This document shows positions 51,809-61,395 of a stretch of 63,519 nucleotides of DNA, in pieces. Within the stretch, counting starts at the first letter, position 1; the number at the start of each line of letters is the position of its first letter. The notes under the pieces are model-generated. The model saw only the letters and a program-made list of their open reading frames with translations, had not been told where the DNA came from and did not search any database. Origin of the DNA: Bacillota bacterium (lineage in GTDB: Bacteria > Bacillota > Clostridia > Peptostreptococcales > Anaerovoracaceae); contig JAEZLP010000041.1 of assembly GCA_023415235.1 (NCBI GenBank), forward strand, positions 1-63,519. Reading direction: 5' to 3'. The position numbers were made by a program, and so were the translations under genes.

Positions 51809-53698
51809 TTATTGATCTGTCCTGTTGTAGTTGGGGACCAGCTTCTGCAGCCAGTCCTTGACCTCGTCGTCCTTCATGGTCAGAATGCCGTTAATGCTGT
51901 CCTCGTTGCAGATCTCGTGCTCCAGAATATCCATAAGTTCGGGAGAAGGAGGCAGCGGATGTCCCACATAAATTTTGTTGTGGGCCGTCTTCTCAATCCC
52001 CTCCTCATCCAGCAGAAGCTCCTCGTAAAGCTTTTCTCCGGGCCGCAGACCCGTTATCTTGATGTCGATGTCCACATTGGGGACATACCCCGACATTCGA
52101 ATCACGTTTTCAGCCAGATCCATGATGCGGATAGGTTCGCCCATATCCAGGATAAAAATCTCCCCTCCCGATGCCATTGCGCCGGCCTGGATCACCAGCT
52201 GAACCGCTTCGGGAATGGTCATGAAATAACGGGTAATCTCTTCATGGGTGACTGTGACCGGACCGCCCCGCTCGATCTGTTTGCGGAACAGGGGAATCAC
52301 GCTGCCGTTGCTTCCCAGCACATTTCCAAACCGGACCGCGGAATAGCTTGTCCGGGAGTGGGTGCTCTTTTCCTGGAGGATCATCTCCGCCACCCGTTTC
52401 GTGGCGCCCATGACATTGGTTGGGTTAACCGCTTTGTCGGTGGAGATCATAACGAAATTTTCCACCGCGTATTCATCGGCAAGATCGATCATGTTCTTTG
52501 TGCCGACGATGTTGTTGATCACGGCGTCCTTGGGATTGTTCTCCATCAGCGGAACATGCTTGTGAGCCGCCGCGTGAAATACCACATGGGGTTTGTATTT
52601 GATAAAGACCTCCCTCATTCTCTGACGGCTTCGCACCGACGCGATGACAACCTCAAATTCGAGATTCGGATAGGCGCTTTTGATTTCATTGGACAATTCA
52701 AAAACGGAATTTTCGTAGATATCAAGCGCAATGAGCTTTCTCGGCTTGAACCGGGCGATCTGTCGGCACAGCTCCGAGCCGATGGAACCTCCTCCTCCCG
52801 TGATCAGAACAATCCTTCCTTCCAGATAGCCACTGATTTCCCTGAGGTTTACCTGCACCGGATCCCGGCCCAGCAGGTCCTCGATATCCACATCCCGGAG
52901 CTTGCTGATGCTGACCTTCTCGTTGATCAGATCGCTGATTCCCGGCAGGATCTTCATCTTGCAGCGGGTTTTGTTGCACTCGTTGACGATTTCCTGAATG
53001 GCCTTTTTATTTGCGGACGGAATGGCGATGATGATCTCATCCACTCCGTATTTTCTTGCAAGCTGTTTGATTGACTTATGATTACCCGCAATCTTTACTC
53101 CCACAATGGTCTGGTTCAGTTTATTCGGATTGTCGTCTATAGCAACGACCACCTTTTTTCCAAGGTCCGGGTGCTGCTTGATATCCTTGATGATAGTCGC
53201 TCCGGCGTCTCCGGCTCCCACCACCATGACCTTGCTGATCGCCGCTCTTTCTTCGCCTTTACTCATCAGGCGGAACAGATTCAGCATGGCTCCCGGCTTT
53301 CTCAGGTCGCGAACAATGCGGTAACCGAAGCGGACTCCTCCGACGAGCACAATGTCCAGGACAAAGCTGAATACATAAATGCTTCTCGGCAAAAACTGCT
53401 GAGAAAATTCCAGGTAGACGATGCTTGCGGCAGTAGCGGCCATGGAGGCTATGAGGATTTTTACGAGCTCCTCCGTACCGGCGTATCTCCACAGGCTCCG
53501 ATACAGTCCAAGGGCCCAGAATACAATAATCTTGCCGGCGGTTATGATGAAAATGTTGTCGACGTAGATTGCAAAGAATCCCCAGAATACATCCGAGAAC
53601 ACAAATTCAAAACGGAGCAGAAACGACATGATATATGAAACATTGATGCAGATGATATCTGCAAGCAGGAGCAATGCGATCCGTGAATATTTTACCAT
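51809..53698 (-). CDS. CapD/PglF-type nucleoside-diphosphate-sugar 4,6-dehydratase
   Basis: A 629-residue polysaccharide-biosynthesis protein: four or so N-terminal membrane helices (about 5-110), a small CoA-binding-like domain (KVMVVGAGDAGATII), then the dehydratase domain with LITGGGGSIGSELCRQI (NAD binding) and MISTDKAVNPTNVMGATKR (the membrane-class active-site region). The family (CapD, PglF, EpsC) dehydrates UDP-GlcNAc to start synthesis of deoxy-amino sugars. It would act at the inner membrane face in surface glycan assembly, consistent with nearby LCP and O-antigen-ligase-like genes. Confidence 0.93.
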   Translation of the reverse strand: MVKYSRIALLLLADIICINVSYIMSFLLRFEFVFSDVFWGFFAIYVDNIFIITAGKIIVFWALGLYRSLWRYAGTEELVKILIASMAATAASIVYLEFSQQFLPRSIYVFSFVLDIVLVGGVRFGYRIVRDLRKPGAMLNLFRLMSKGEERAAISKVMVVGAGDAGATIIKDIKQHPDLGKKVVVAIDDNPNKLNQTIVGVKIAGNHKSIKQLARKYGVDEIIIAIPSANKKAIQEIVNECNKTRCKMKILPGISDLINEKVSISKLRDVDIEDLLGRDPVQVNLREISGYLEGRIVLITGGGGSIGSELCRQIARFKPRKLIALDIYENSVFELSNEIKSAYPNLEFEVVIASVRSRQRMREVFIKYKPHVVFHAAAHKHVPLMENNPKDAVINNIVGTKNMIDLADEYAVENFVMISTDKAVNPTNVMGATKRVAEMILQEKSTHSRTSYSAVRFGNVLGSNGSVIPLFRKQIERGGPVTVTHEEITRYFMTIPEAVQLVIQAGAMASGGEIFILDMGEPIRIMDLAENVIRMSGYVPNVDIDIKITGLRPGEKLYEELLLDEEGIEKTAHNKIYVGHPLPPSPELMDILEHEICNEDSINGILTMKDDEVKDWLQKLVPNYNRTDQ

Positions 53699-53747
53699 AT
53701 TGAGCGCTAATCCTTTCCAACGTTGTTATGCAGATTACTTCAATAGT

Positions 53748-55157
53748 TTACTCTATTTCATTGATATTATCAAGTTTTGGAACTGATTTCGTTGAGATCA
53801 GATCGACTCCCTCTTCCATAAAGTCTTTCCGGATGATCTGTCCGGCCTCCACCGGTGCTTCCACGCTCATGGAGGCGATCCTCTTCATGGCTTCCATAAG
53901 GCTTTCCTTCGGAATGCTGTCAGTAGTCCTCACACTGACCAGAGGCAGCGCCCCTCCCAGCACTCTGACGGACGAGGTTAGGGTTCTTTTCGGATTGAGG
54001 ATTTCATTTTTTACGTATTCCGGCCCCTTGCCGCACATGCCGCCGCTCAAGTCGTAAGCGATTTCGCAGCTGTTGGGGCACATGATGCAGGTGATGGTTT
54101 TTGCACCGCTCTCCTGCTTTTTACGGGCAACCTCCCTCTTCTTGATCAGAAGGTCTGCCCTCTTCTTTCTCGTGGCTTCGATTCCGGGATAGGAGTACCG
54201 GGTATCGTCCGGGCGTTCTCCGGCTGCCAGCTTCATAAGATAGGTTTCCACCTGGCCGGCAACCATTTCTCCCTCCAGACTCACATCGTCCACCAGATCA
54301 TGGACGTACAGGGAATTGCCGCAGAGGAAGACTCCCCGGTGCCGGTCCTCAATCATGTTTTCCTCCGGAATCAATCCCACGGATAAAATCAGCGTATCGC
54401 AATCGTAGTGCCGGGTGCTGCCGGGCACCGTTTTTCCGTCTGCGTCAATTTGCGAAATATCCACGCCGGTGACCCGTTCCTTTCCGTACACGTTGGAAAC
54501 CACCGTATTCGTATAAAGCGGGATTCCATAGTCCTCCAGACACTGCATGATGTTTCGTCTCAACCCGCCGGGCACGTCTTCCTTTTCCACAACGCAAAGA
54601 ATTTCGCCCCCTTCCAGGGTGATCCGCCTTGCCATGATCAAGCCAATATCTCCGGAACCGACGATCACTGCCCTGCGTCCGGGCATGAAGTTCTGCAGGT
54701 TGATCATTGCCTGGGCGGTTCCCGCCGTATAAATCCCTGCGGGTCTAGTCCCCGGAATTCCGACGAGGCCTCTGCCCCGCTCCCTGCAGCCCGTGGCGAC
54801 GATGACGGCGTCCGCAGCGTATTCCCGGGTCCCTTCTGCCGTCTGTACCGTGATGATCGAGGAATACTCCTGCTCCCGCAGGGCCCTGACCGACAGCACC
54901 GTGGCTCCGGTCAGGAACGGGATTTGATTCTCCAGGATTTTCTGTTCATAAATAGCCGAATATTCCGGCCCGGTATAATTTTTTTTATAATAGATAATCC
55001 CAAAGCCGTCGTGAATGCACTGAGACAGTACTCCGCCCAGATGGTTTTCCTTTTCCAGGAGGATGATATTCTCAATGCCCCGTCTTTTCAGGGAGACTGC
55101 CGCTGCCATTCCCGCCGGTCCTCCGCCGATGACGACTACGTCCTTTTTCTCTCTCAT
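53748..55157 (-). CDS. NAD(P)/FAD-dependent oxidoreductase fused to a DUF1667 domain
   Basis: A 469-residue flavoprotein. The N-terminal FAD motif is VVIGGGPAGMAAAVSL, the second nucleotide-binding motif is AVIVGSGDIGLIMARR, and ATGCRERGR follows the family. The last 120 residues are a DUF1667-type cysteine domain (CIMCPNSCEIAY, then a further Cys in GGMCGKGPEY), usually a separate protein of GlpABC-like complexes. It overlaps the upstream flavoprotein gene by four bases (ATGA), so the pair probably forms a complex. Substrate unknown; glycerol 3-phosphate is only one option. Confidence 0.88.
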   Translation of the reverse strand: MREKKDVVVIGGGPAGMAAAVSLKRRGIENIILLEKENHLGGVLSQCIHDGFGIIYYKKNYTGPEYSAIYEQKILENQIPFLTGATVLSVRALREQEYSSIITVQTAEGTREYAADAVIVATGCRERGRGLVGIPGTRPAGIYTAGTAQAMINLQNFMPGRRAVIVGSGDIGLIMARRITLEGGEILCVVEKEDVPGGLRRNIMQCLEDYGIPLYTNTVVSNVYGKERVTGVDISQIDADGKTVPGSTRHYDCDTLILSVGLIPEENMIEDRHRGVFLCGNSLYVHDLVDDVSLEGEMVAGQVETYLMKLAAGERPDDTRYSYPGIEATRKKRADLLIKKREVARKKQESGAKTITCIMCPNSCEIAYDLSGGMCGKGPEYVKNEILNPKRTLTSSVRVLGGALPLVSVRTTDSIPKESLMEAMKRIASMSVEAPVEAGQIIRKDFMEEGVDLISTKSVPKLDNINEIE

Positions 55158-56650
55158 TCCTTCACCCTCCCCGTAAACATTTCACTGCCGAATCCGTTCC
55201 ACAGAAGCCCGAGAGGATCGACGCCCCGCTTCCTCTTCAGCAGCTCGACAAGATCAATGGTGCAGAAGCTGCCCTGGCAGCTTCCCATGGTCACTCTGGT
55301 TCTGTTTTTCAATCCCTTTATCGTCGGAATCGCTCCGATTTCCAAAATGCGGTCAAAGGCTTCCAGGATCGCCGCCGCCGTGATCCCCTCACACCGGCAG
55401 ATCATCGTCTGATCTCCTGGATCACTGTAAGCATCCCGCTTCAGCTTCCATGCGCTCGTTGGGGGCTGTTCGTTCCGGTTTTCAGCATCCGTCGGCGGGT
55501 TCTGCCCGCTTCCGTCTCGCTCCAGGATATCCTTGGCTATCCCCGCCACCATTTTTCCTATGGGAATCGACGCGGTCAGCCCGGGAGACTCGATCCCAAC
55601 CAAGTGAATAAATCCGGGAACCTTCCCGCTTTCCTCGATGACAAAATCAGCGTATCCGCCTTCCGTCTCCGGTGCAAGCTTTGGCCGGACTCCGGAAAAG
55701 CTGCGGATGCAATCCTTGATATTCAACTTGGGGAACAGAACCAGTCCCTCTTCGCTGAGCCCGTCCATGACAGCCCGCGTTGTACTGTAGTCCTCCCGTT
55801 CCTGATGCTCCTGCAGGTATTCCGCGCTGGGACCGATCAGGATATTTCCATGGATCGCCGGAGTCAGATGCACTCCGAGACCGCCTTCCTTTTCATTGGG
55901 GATGGGGTAGATCGGAAGCTTCAGGAGACCGGCATGCTGCTTGTCGAGAATATGGTATTCCCCCCTGCAGGGGTAGATGGTATAATCGTCAATTCCGGCC
56001 ATGCGGCATACCTCGTCAGCATATAGTCCGGCGCTGTTGATCAGGATTTCCGCTTTATACGCTTCCTCTTTGCCGTTTGCAAGGTTTTTTGCAGAAACCA
56101 GAAAACAGCTCCGCTGCTGTATGCTAAAAGCCTGCCTTCCGAAAAAATACTCCGTTCCCAGGTCCACGGCAGCTTCCGCAAGCGCGACGGTATACTGAAA
56201 AGGATCGAAAATCCCGGTCATCCCGGACCAGAGCGCGCCTGCACCCGCATCATAGCCCGCCAGTTCTGTCAGCTCCTCCTTGCCGATGATCCTCAGCTCC
56301 CGGACGCCATTTGCCTCCCCCTGCGCCTTCAGATGCTGCAGCCGCGGAAGATCCTCTTCGAACCTGGCAATAATCAGCTTTCCTGTTCTCTTAAATGGAA
56401 GCTTCAGCTCTGCGGCTTCCCGTTCAAAGCCTTCCACGCCCTGAACGCATAGCTTCGCCATCAAAGAACCGGGTTTATTGTTAAACCCGGCATGAAGAAC
56501 TCCGCTGTTTCTGCCGCTGATGCCGAAGGCCGTATCCGGTTCCTTTTCCAGCACTGCAACAGTAACCGCTTGATTCATTTTCTTAATTTCTCTTGCGATG
56601 GAATTTCCCACCGCCCCAGCTCCGATAATCAGCACATCAAATTGTCTCAT
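55154..56650 (-). CDS. FAD-dependent oxidoreductase with BFD-type [2Fe-2S] domain (GlpA-like)
   Basis: A 498-residue DAO-family flavoprotein: FAD motif LIIGAGAVGNSIAREI, catalytic region YPCRGEYHILDK, and a C-terminal BFD-type iron-sulfur domain with CRCEGITAAAIL and GSCQGSFC (four cysteines). Related proteins oxidise glycerol 3-phosphate or L-2-hydroxyglutarate-type substrates. It is the first of a coupled pair with the DUF1667-fusion protein and follows niaR by 33 bases. Confidence 0.88.
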   Translation of the reverse strand: MRQFDVLIIGAGAVGNSIAREIKKMNQAVTVAVLEKEPDTAFGISGRNSGVLHAGFNNKPGSLMAKLCVQGVEGFEREAAELKLPFKRTGKLIIARFEEDLPRLQHLKAQGEANGVRELRIIGKEELTELAGYDAGAGALWSGMTGIFDPFQYTVALAEAAVDLGTEYFFGRQAFSIQQRSCFLVSAKNLANGKEEAYKAEILINSAGLYADEVCRMAGIDDYTIYPCRGEYHILDKQHAGLLKLPIYPIPNEKEGGLGVHLTPAIHGNILIGPSAEYLQEHQEREDYSTTRAVMDGLSEEGLVLFPKLNIKDCIRSFSGVRPKLAPETEGGYADFVIEESGKVPGFIHLVGIESPGLTASIPIGKMVAGIAKDILERDGSGQNPPTDAENRNEQPPTSAWKLKRDAYSDPGDQTMICRCEGITAAAILEAFDRILEIGAIPTIKGLKNRTRVTMGSCQGSFCTIDLVELLKRKRGVDPLGLLWNGFGSEMFTGRVKE

Positions 56651-56683
56651 GTCTGTAACCCCGCATTTTTTTCTCTAATCCCC

Positions 56684-57205
56684 TTATACTCTCTCTTCAA
56701 CGAGATAATGCTTCTCTCTCAGCTTCTTTTCAATGGAATCCAGAATGGATTCCGAATCGGCCTCCACCGTATGGAGATGAACCCCTCCAGTCAGATCCTT
56801 CAGCGGAATCGTCTTGTGGCTTCTGATCTTTTCCAAAAAATCATAAACATCCTGTCTGTTTTTGATGATCAGTCCGGTGGAAATCTCCCCGTAGATGTCG
56901 TGCAAGACGATGACGTCCAGCACCTTTCCGCCGTTGTCCACAATGGTGCAAAGCTCGTCTTCGATCTCCTCATCGGAATGCTTCACAAGAAAGCAGCGGT
57001 TCACCTTCTGGCTTTCCTGGTAGTAGAGCAAGTAGCCCTTTGTGGTAGAAATAATATTACGGTTAACTGCCCGGAGCAATGCGATATCCTGAACGATGAC
57101 CTGCCTGCTCACGTTGAGCCGTCTGGCCAGCTCGGCCCCCGAAACCGGCTCGTCGCTGTTTTTCAAGATTTCAATAATCTTATTTCTTCTTTCCTCTCCT
57201 GTCAT
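56684..57205 (-). CDS. niaR: Nicotinate-responsive transcriptional repressor NiaR
   Basis: A 173-residue regulator: N-terminal HTH_11-type winged helix (GAELARRLNVSRQVIVQDIA) and a C-terminal 3H domain with three conserved histidines (KHSDEE, VLHDIYGE, GGVHLHTVEA) that bind a metal and sense nicotinate. NiaR represses NAD biosynthesis and niacin uptake genes. Here it is co-directional with, and 33 bases upstream of, two flavoprotein genes, not the usual niacin transporter. A palindrome upstream (57227-57240) may be its own operator. Confidence 0.9.
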   Translation of the reverse strand: MTGEERRNKIIEILKNSDEPVSGAELARRLNVSRQVIVQDIALLRAVNRNIISTTKGYLLYYQESQKVNRCFLVKHSDEEIEDELCTIVDNGGKVLDVIVLHDIYGEISTGLIIKNRQDVYDFLEKIRSHKTIPLKDLTGGVHLHTVEADSESILDSIEKKLREKHYLVEERV

Positions 57206-57226
57206 AAGGATCCCCCCTTCCGACTT

Positions 57227-57240
57227 GTATAATATTATAC
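57227..57240 (-). promoter_or_regulatory. Palindrome upstream of niaR, candidate operator overlapping a -10 element
   Basis: GTATAATATTATAC, a perfect 14-base palindrome about 20 bases before the niaR ribosome-binding region. It includes TATAAT on the minus strand, so repressor binding could block the promoter (inference). Confidence 0.45.
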
Positions 57241-57268
57241 TTTACCGACGGAAAATAATCAAAATGAT

Positions 57269-58867
57269 TCACCGCATGCTCAAATCGGTGGACATGTGGG
57301 TGTTGGACAAAAATTGTACCGATGCGTCGAAGTAAAGTCGGGAGAACGATTCCCCTTTGGTAAATTTTCCGCCCTCATACTTATTGTTGGAATCCCAAGT
57401 GGAGTCTACGATAATCCATCTACCGTCAACCAAGGCCTCATTCCAGATGTGGTTCGGAGCTATTGTTTCCAAATCTACGTTTTCCCATCCGCCTTCCGTT
57501 GTAATGCCAAGGGCGAAGCCCACCACCTGTTTGCTGGGGATTCCTGAAGCGGCGAGCAGATCCTTCGTCAGGTTGGAATAACCGCTGCAGACGGCATATT
57601 GGTTCTCCAGCACATCGATGGAGTCGATATTCGTCTTTTTTGTCTTATTCTCCAGAAAATCCCGATCATAATAGATATTGCTGGCTACCCAGTCATGGAT
57701 CGCCCGGACTTTATCATAATCGCTGCTGATCCCTTCCGTAATGGCAGCGGCTAGCTCGGATACAGTCTTGACACTCCTGCTGTCGGATCTGGTTCTCAGG
57801 GTCATGACAAGATCCTGCTCCTCCGTCGCGTTCCCTTTATATATCCTGAGATTCTGCCCATAGACCGGCGAAGTGGCAAAAAATTTATCGTTTTCCGTCA
57901 CTTTCAGAACAATGCTGGAATGAACAAAGCTTGTATAGGTATTATACCGCTCATCATTTTCGTAGAGGTCGATATAGTATTCTCCCTTCCCCAGACTGCC
58001 AACGGACAAGGTGAGGCTGTATTCTCCGTCCGGAGCCACCGCCTTTACCGTTTCCTCTTTTTTGGCACCGGTCTTTTTATTCTTGACCATAGCCAAAACA
58101 TACTTTTTGCTGTCGCTGGTAGTTTCCCCGGTGATGTACAGGGAATTGCCGCTGAGCTCAAAGGTGATTACATCATCACCGCCTGCGTTTGTCGTAATGC
58201 GGCGCCACGAATCCACCGCAAGGCCATAGTCGTTTGCAAGCTCCTTCGATATAACGCTGTCATCGATCAAGCTTAGGATGAGGGTTTCGTCTCCGTCCTT
58301 AAATTCCGCCTCCAGATAGCAGAAGGCCGTCTCCATCAGATCCCGTTTTGTATAGCTGGCTTTTGTTTCATAACGATCAGCCAGATCTCCAGGTAAAATC
58401 GCAAGCTCATAAGCCTTATTCACCGCGCGGTCCCAGCGGAAATCACCCAGACTGTCGTCATAGCCGATGGTTCTGAGAAGCAGAGTGTTGAACTGCTGCG
58501 CTGTCATCGGATCGTTTGTGCCGAACAGGGTGTCGCTGACCCCCTTGGAAATATTCTCCTCATAAGCGTAATTGGCGTACCCCGTTGCCCATGACGGAAC
58601 ATCCGAAAAACGGCACGGGAGCTGCTGCAGCCGCTGTGCTTCCGCCTCTTTTCCCAGAAGGCGAATCAGGATGATGACGCCTTCCAGCCTTGTGGGGGTA
58701 TTTCCCAATCCGTAGCTGCTTCCGTCGCCTCTCAGCAGCTTTGATTCGATAAAAAAGCTCTCAATGCTGCGGCTTTCATTTTTGCTGAAGGCGAATGCCG
58801 GAGCAGCCGCGGAAAGCAGGATGGAAATCACAATCACAATTGCGGTAATTCTTCTGAAATTTTTCAT
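57269..58867 (-). CDS. SLH-domain protein with transglutaminase-like domain
   Basis: A 532-residue secreted protein: signal peptide (ITAIVIVISILLSAAAPAFA), SLH-like modules (about 30-200; SDVPSWATGYANYAYEENIS), a beta-domain, then a transglutaminase-like domain (about 370-510). Its triad is visible: Cys in NQYAVCSGYSNL, His in APNHIWNEAL and Asp in IIVDSTWD. It may cross-link or cleave surface proteins while bound to the wall; the true activity is unknown. It lies just downstream of the tRNA-Val gene. Confidence 0.86.
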   Translation of the reverse strand: MKNFRRITAIVIVISILLSAAAPAFAFSKNESRSIESFFIESKLLRGDGSSYGLGNTPTRLEGVIILIRLLGKEAEAQRLQQLPCRFSDVPSWATGYANYAYEENISKGVSDTLFGTNDPMTAQQFNTLLLRTIGYDDSLGDFRWDRAVNKAYELAILPGDLADRYETKASYTKRDLMETAFCYLEAEFKDGDETLILSLIDDSVISKELANDYGLAVDSWRRITTNAGGDDVITFELSGNSLYITGETTSDSKKYVLAMVKNKKTGAKKEETVKAVAPDGEYSLTLSVGSLGKGEYYIDLYENDERYNTYTSFVHSSIVLKVTENDKFFATSPVYGQNLRIYKGNATEEQDLVMTLRTRSDSRSVKTVSELAAAITEGISSDYDKVRAIHDWVASNIYYDRDFLENKTKKTNIDSIDVLENQYAVCSGYSNLTKDLLAASGIPSKQVVGFALGITTEGGWENVDLETIAPNHIWNEALVDGRWIIVDSTWDSNNKYEGGKFTKGESFSRLYFDASVQFLSNTHMSTDLSMR

Positions 58868-58946
58868 TACGAATCCTTCCTATGTAACTTATTGGAATGA
58901 AAACAGTTAATAAAAATCTGCAATGATTTGTTCTGTTATGCAAAAA

Positions 58947-58970
58947 GAAGTTGGATGAATTTCCAACTTC
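58947..58970 (-). terminator. Terminator of tRNA-Val
   Basis: On the minus strand GAAGTTGGA-loop-TCCAACTTC followed by TTTTTG, six bases past the CCA end of the tRNA. Confidence 0.8.
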
Positions 58971-58976
58971 CTGATG

Positions 58977-59053
58977 TGGTGGGCAGTATTGGGCTCGAAC
59001 CAACGACCTCCTGCTTGTCGAGCAGGCGCTCTAGCCAACTGAGCTAACCGCCC
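58977..59053 (-). tRNA. tRNA-Val (GAC)
   Basis: A 77-nt cloverleaf with encoded CCA: acceptor GGGCGGT/ACTGCCC, D arm GCTCAGTTGGCTAGAGC, anticodon arm CCTGC-TCGACAA-GCAGG (anticodon GAC) and T arm with GGTTCGAGCC. It is followed by its own terminator. Confidence 0.95.
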
Positions 59054-59161
59054 GTATAATCCTATTCCTGCGGCTCATTTTACACCGCGAATTGGATTAT
59101 AACATATCCGTAAAATGATTTCAATGGAAATTAAACAATCATTCTTATTTAAATCTTTCCA

Positions 59162-60088
59162 CTATTTAACAGGTTTAGACTCCATTTCTCTGATTGCTTT
59201 GTATAAGAATTCATTCACCGGCGATGCAATTCCGTATTTTTTCCCCAGAGACAGCACTGTTCCCGAGAACAGCTCCACCTCGGTTGTTTTGCCAGCCTCC
59301 ATATCCTGCTGCATGGAGGGCTTTCCCTCCGGCCTCAAAGCTCCCAGAACCCTCAGCCAATAGGACAGATCCTCTTCCGTCAGCGGAAAGCCTGCCTTTT
59401 CGGATAACGGGATCACCTCGCGCATGGCACTGATCATGGTGTCTCTCGCTTCTCCCTCCTTCTGCAACCCGCCGTAGTCGCACATAAATACGGAAGCAGT
59501 CTGATTGACGCCCACATTCAACATGAATTTCCCCCACAACCGCTTCATCATATCTGTCTCTACCTCGTGGGGCAGGTTCGTTTTAAGGAAAAACTCCTGA
59601 ACACGCCTGGTTTTCTCCGAAATGATACCCGCTTCGCCGTCTCCGAAGCAAAGCATTCCCATATTGCCATAAACAAGGCGGTTGCCGGTTTTGATCCCGT
59701 CCATGCCCTGCGCCACGCAATAGAGGACCTTGTCCTTCCCATATACCTCCTGGATCATTTCCTCGCTTACGATCCCGTTTAATGCGGACAGGATGATGGT
59801 ATCCTCCCCAACCTGATGCCTTATGGATTCAATGGCTTCGGTAAGGTTCTGGTATTTCACCATAACAAGAATCAGGTCCGCAGGACCCGTTTGCTCTTCA
59901 GGCGTCACATAATGAAAATCGCACTGCTCATCGTTGCAGTAGACTTTTTCTCTTTCATATCGATCGATTCTGTTTTTATCAGCAATGATCCTGAGATCCT
60001 CCTGCGGCATTCTCTTCGAGAGATGGTTGCCGTAGGCGATTCCCAGGTTGCCCAGGCCTATGATGGCCACTGTTTTAATTTCTTTCAT
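59162..60088 (-). CDS. panE: 2-dehydropantoate 2-reductase family protein (ketopantoate reductase)
   Basis: A 308-residue NADPH-dependent reductase. The nucleotide-binding motif is VAIIGLGNLGIAYG, the catalytic lysine lies in MKRLWGKFMLNVGVNQTAS, and the C-terminal helical domain (GKPSMQQDMEAGKTTEVELF) is typical. It reduces ketopantoate to pantoate for coenzyme A synthesis; family members can also reduce related 2-keto acids. The ATG at 60088 follows AAAAGGGCAAAGA and fits the family start; an in-frame upstream start at 60187 would overlap the next gene. Confidence 0.87.
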   Translation of the reverse strand: MKEIKTVAIIGLGNLGIAYGNHLSKRMPQEDLRIIADKNRIDRYEREKVYCNDEQCDFHYVTPEEQTGPADLILVMVKYQNLTEAIESIRHQVGEDTIILSALNGIVSEEMIQEVYGKDKVLYCVAQGMDGIKTGNRLVYGNMGMLCFGDGEAGIISEKTRRVQEFFLKTNLPHEVETDMMKRLWGKFMLNVGVNQTASVFMCDYGGLQKEGEARDTMISAMREVIPLSEKAGFPLTEEDLSYWLRVLGALRPEGKPSMQQDMEAGKTTEVELFSGTVLSLGKKYGIASPVNEFLYKAIREMESKPVK

Positions 60089-60101
60089 TCTTTGCCCTTT
60101 T

Positions 60102-61196
60102 CTATTGTTCCAATGCCTGTATTGCCGTTCTCGCTTCCCCCATCTTTGTCTGCGAATCCATAGCAAAATAGAGGAAGGTTTCCGCAAGCATGGAATAGTC
60201 GTTTTCCTGAGCGGCCAGGTATGCGATATTTTCCAGGATCAGAATATAATATTCGGTGCTTTCCGCATATGCCGTAAGCTTATCCAACGCAGCCTTTTCT
60301 TGCTCCGTAAAAGCGGAGGCATCCACTTCCTTGACTGTAAGGCTCATAGCCTGCGCTCTCTGGTAATTTTCCGTAATGGATACAGCTAGCAGTTCCTTTT
60401 CCTCCCGTGTTACCTTTTCATTGATGACCGTCGCCTTTCCCGTCGCCTCGTAATAGAGAACCTCAACCCGTTCAAAGAGATTTTTCAGCTTTGCTGTCGC
60501 AGCGCTGATGGCGGGAGCTGTGGCGGCTGGTACTTTATCTTCTTCCTCTTCCTCTTCCTGTTCCTCTTCCTCTACCACCGCGTAGGTTGGCTCATTTTGT
60601 CCGTTTCCAATGGAAATGGTCTGGGTTTTTCCGTCCCATTTGATGGGCTGACCCATCAGTCCGGAAATGGAACGCACAGGAAGGTAGGTGGATCCGTTGT
60701 ATATAATCGGATAAACGGCAGATCCGTTTACATCCTGGAAGGTTTGAATTTCAAAATCATACATGACAAGAATATCCGGCTTCAGATAGGCGCTTGCCAT
60801 GGTTGGTTTCGGCAATGTGGTGATTGCAGCCTCGCTGGCCGCAATTGCCGCTTCCGTGGAGATGTTCGCCGTTGATTTATTTGGATTGGAAATGGTCTTT
60901 CCTATGAAAACCGTCTTGCTTGCTTTGTCCCACTCAATCGGCTCCTTCATCAGTGCGGAAGAAGCTCTTACCGGCAGGTAGGTGCAGCCGTTGTAGATGA
61001 TCGGATAAACCGCTTGTCCACTGGCATTCCGAAAGCATAATTTCACTCCATTCAGTTCAACTGAAACATCGGGTTTGATGTAGACCATGATTTTTTTCTG
61101 GGACAGGGCAGGGTTTCGGACCTCATCGCCAAACGCAACCGCTCCGTTTCCTGCAATTAACGCTGCTGTGACTAAGAATACAATTAATCTTTTCAT
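60102..61196 (-). CDS. Secreted protein with two copper-amine-oxidase N-type stalk domains
   Basis: A 364-residue protein: signal peptide (about 1-23), two stalk modules (about 30-105 and 130-205) that share YPIIYNG.TYLPVR and IKWD or IEWD phrases, then an acidic Glu-rich linker (about 210-225) and a helical C-terminal domain. The stalk domain is common in clostridial surface proteins. The module matches the C terminus of the amidohydrolase at 12536. Function unknown. Confidence 0.85.
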   Translation of the reverse strand: MKRLIVFLVTAALIAGNGAVAFGDEVRNPALSQKKIMVYIKPDVSVELNGVKLCFRNASGQAVYPIIYNGCTYLPVRASSALMKEPIEWDKASKTVFIGKTISNPNKSTANISTEAAIAASEAAITTLPKPTMASAYLKPDILVMYDFEIQTFQDVNGSAVYPIIYNGSTYLPVRSISGLMGQPIKWDGKTQTISIGNGQNEPTYAVVEEEEQEEEEEEDKVPAATAPAISAATAKLKNLFERVEVLYYEATGKATVINEKVTREEKELLAVSITENYQRAQAMSLTVKEVDASAFTEQEKAALDKLTAYAESTEYYILILENIAYLAAQENDYSMLAETFLYFAMDSQTKMGEARTAIQALEQ

Positions 61197-61395
61197 AGAA
61201 TCCCCCTTAGAAAAACTAATCCCTAGTTATCTTTTCCAATACAGTTCTAATATAAACGACTTTCCCCGCAAGGTCAAGTTTGTTAAAGCGATTTATTATG
61301 CTTGAAGAACCATTTTTCATAAGATATAATAATGTAGTTGAAAAATTTGGGAAATATAATAAATATATTATTTGAACGATACGCGGAGGATGAAC

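Noticed and set aside
51689..53074. A 461-codon open frame on the plus strand opposite pgi and the CapD-like gene
   Set aside because: It covers parts of two well-supported genes on the other strand and has no recognisable motif.
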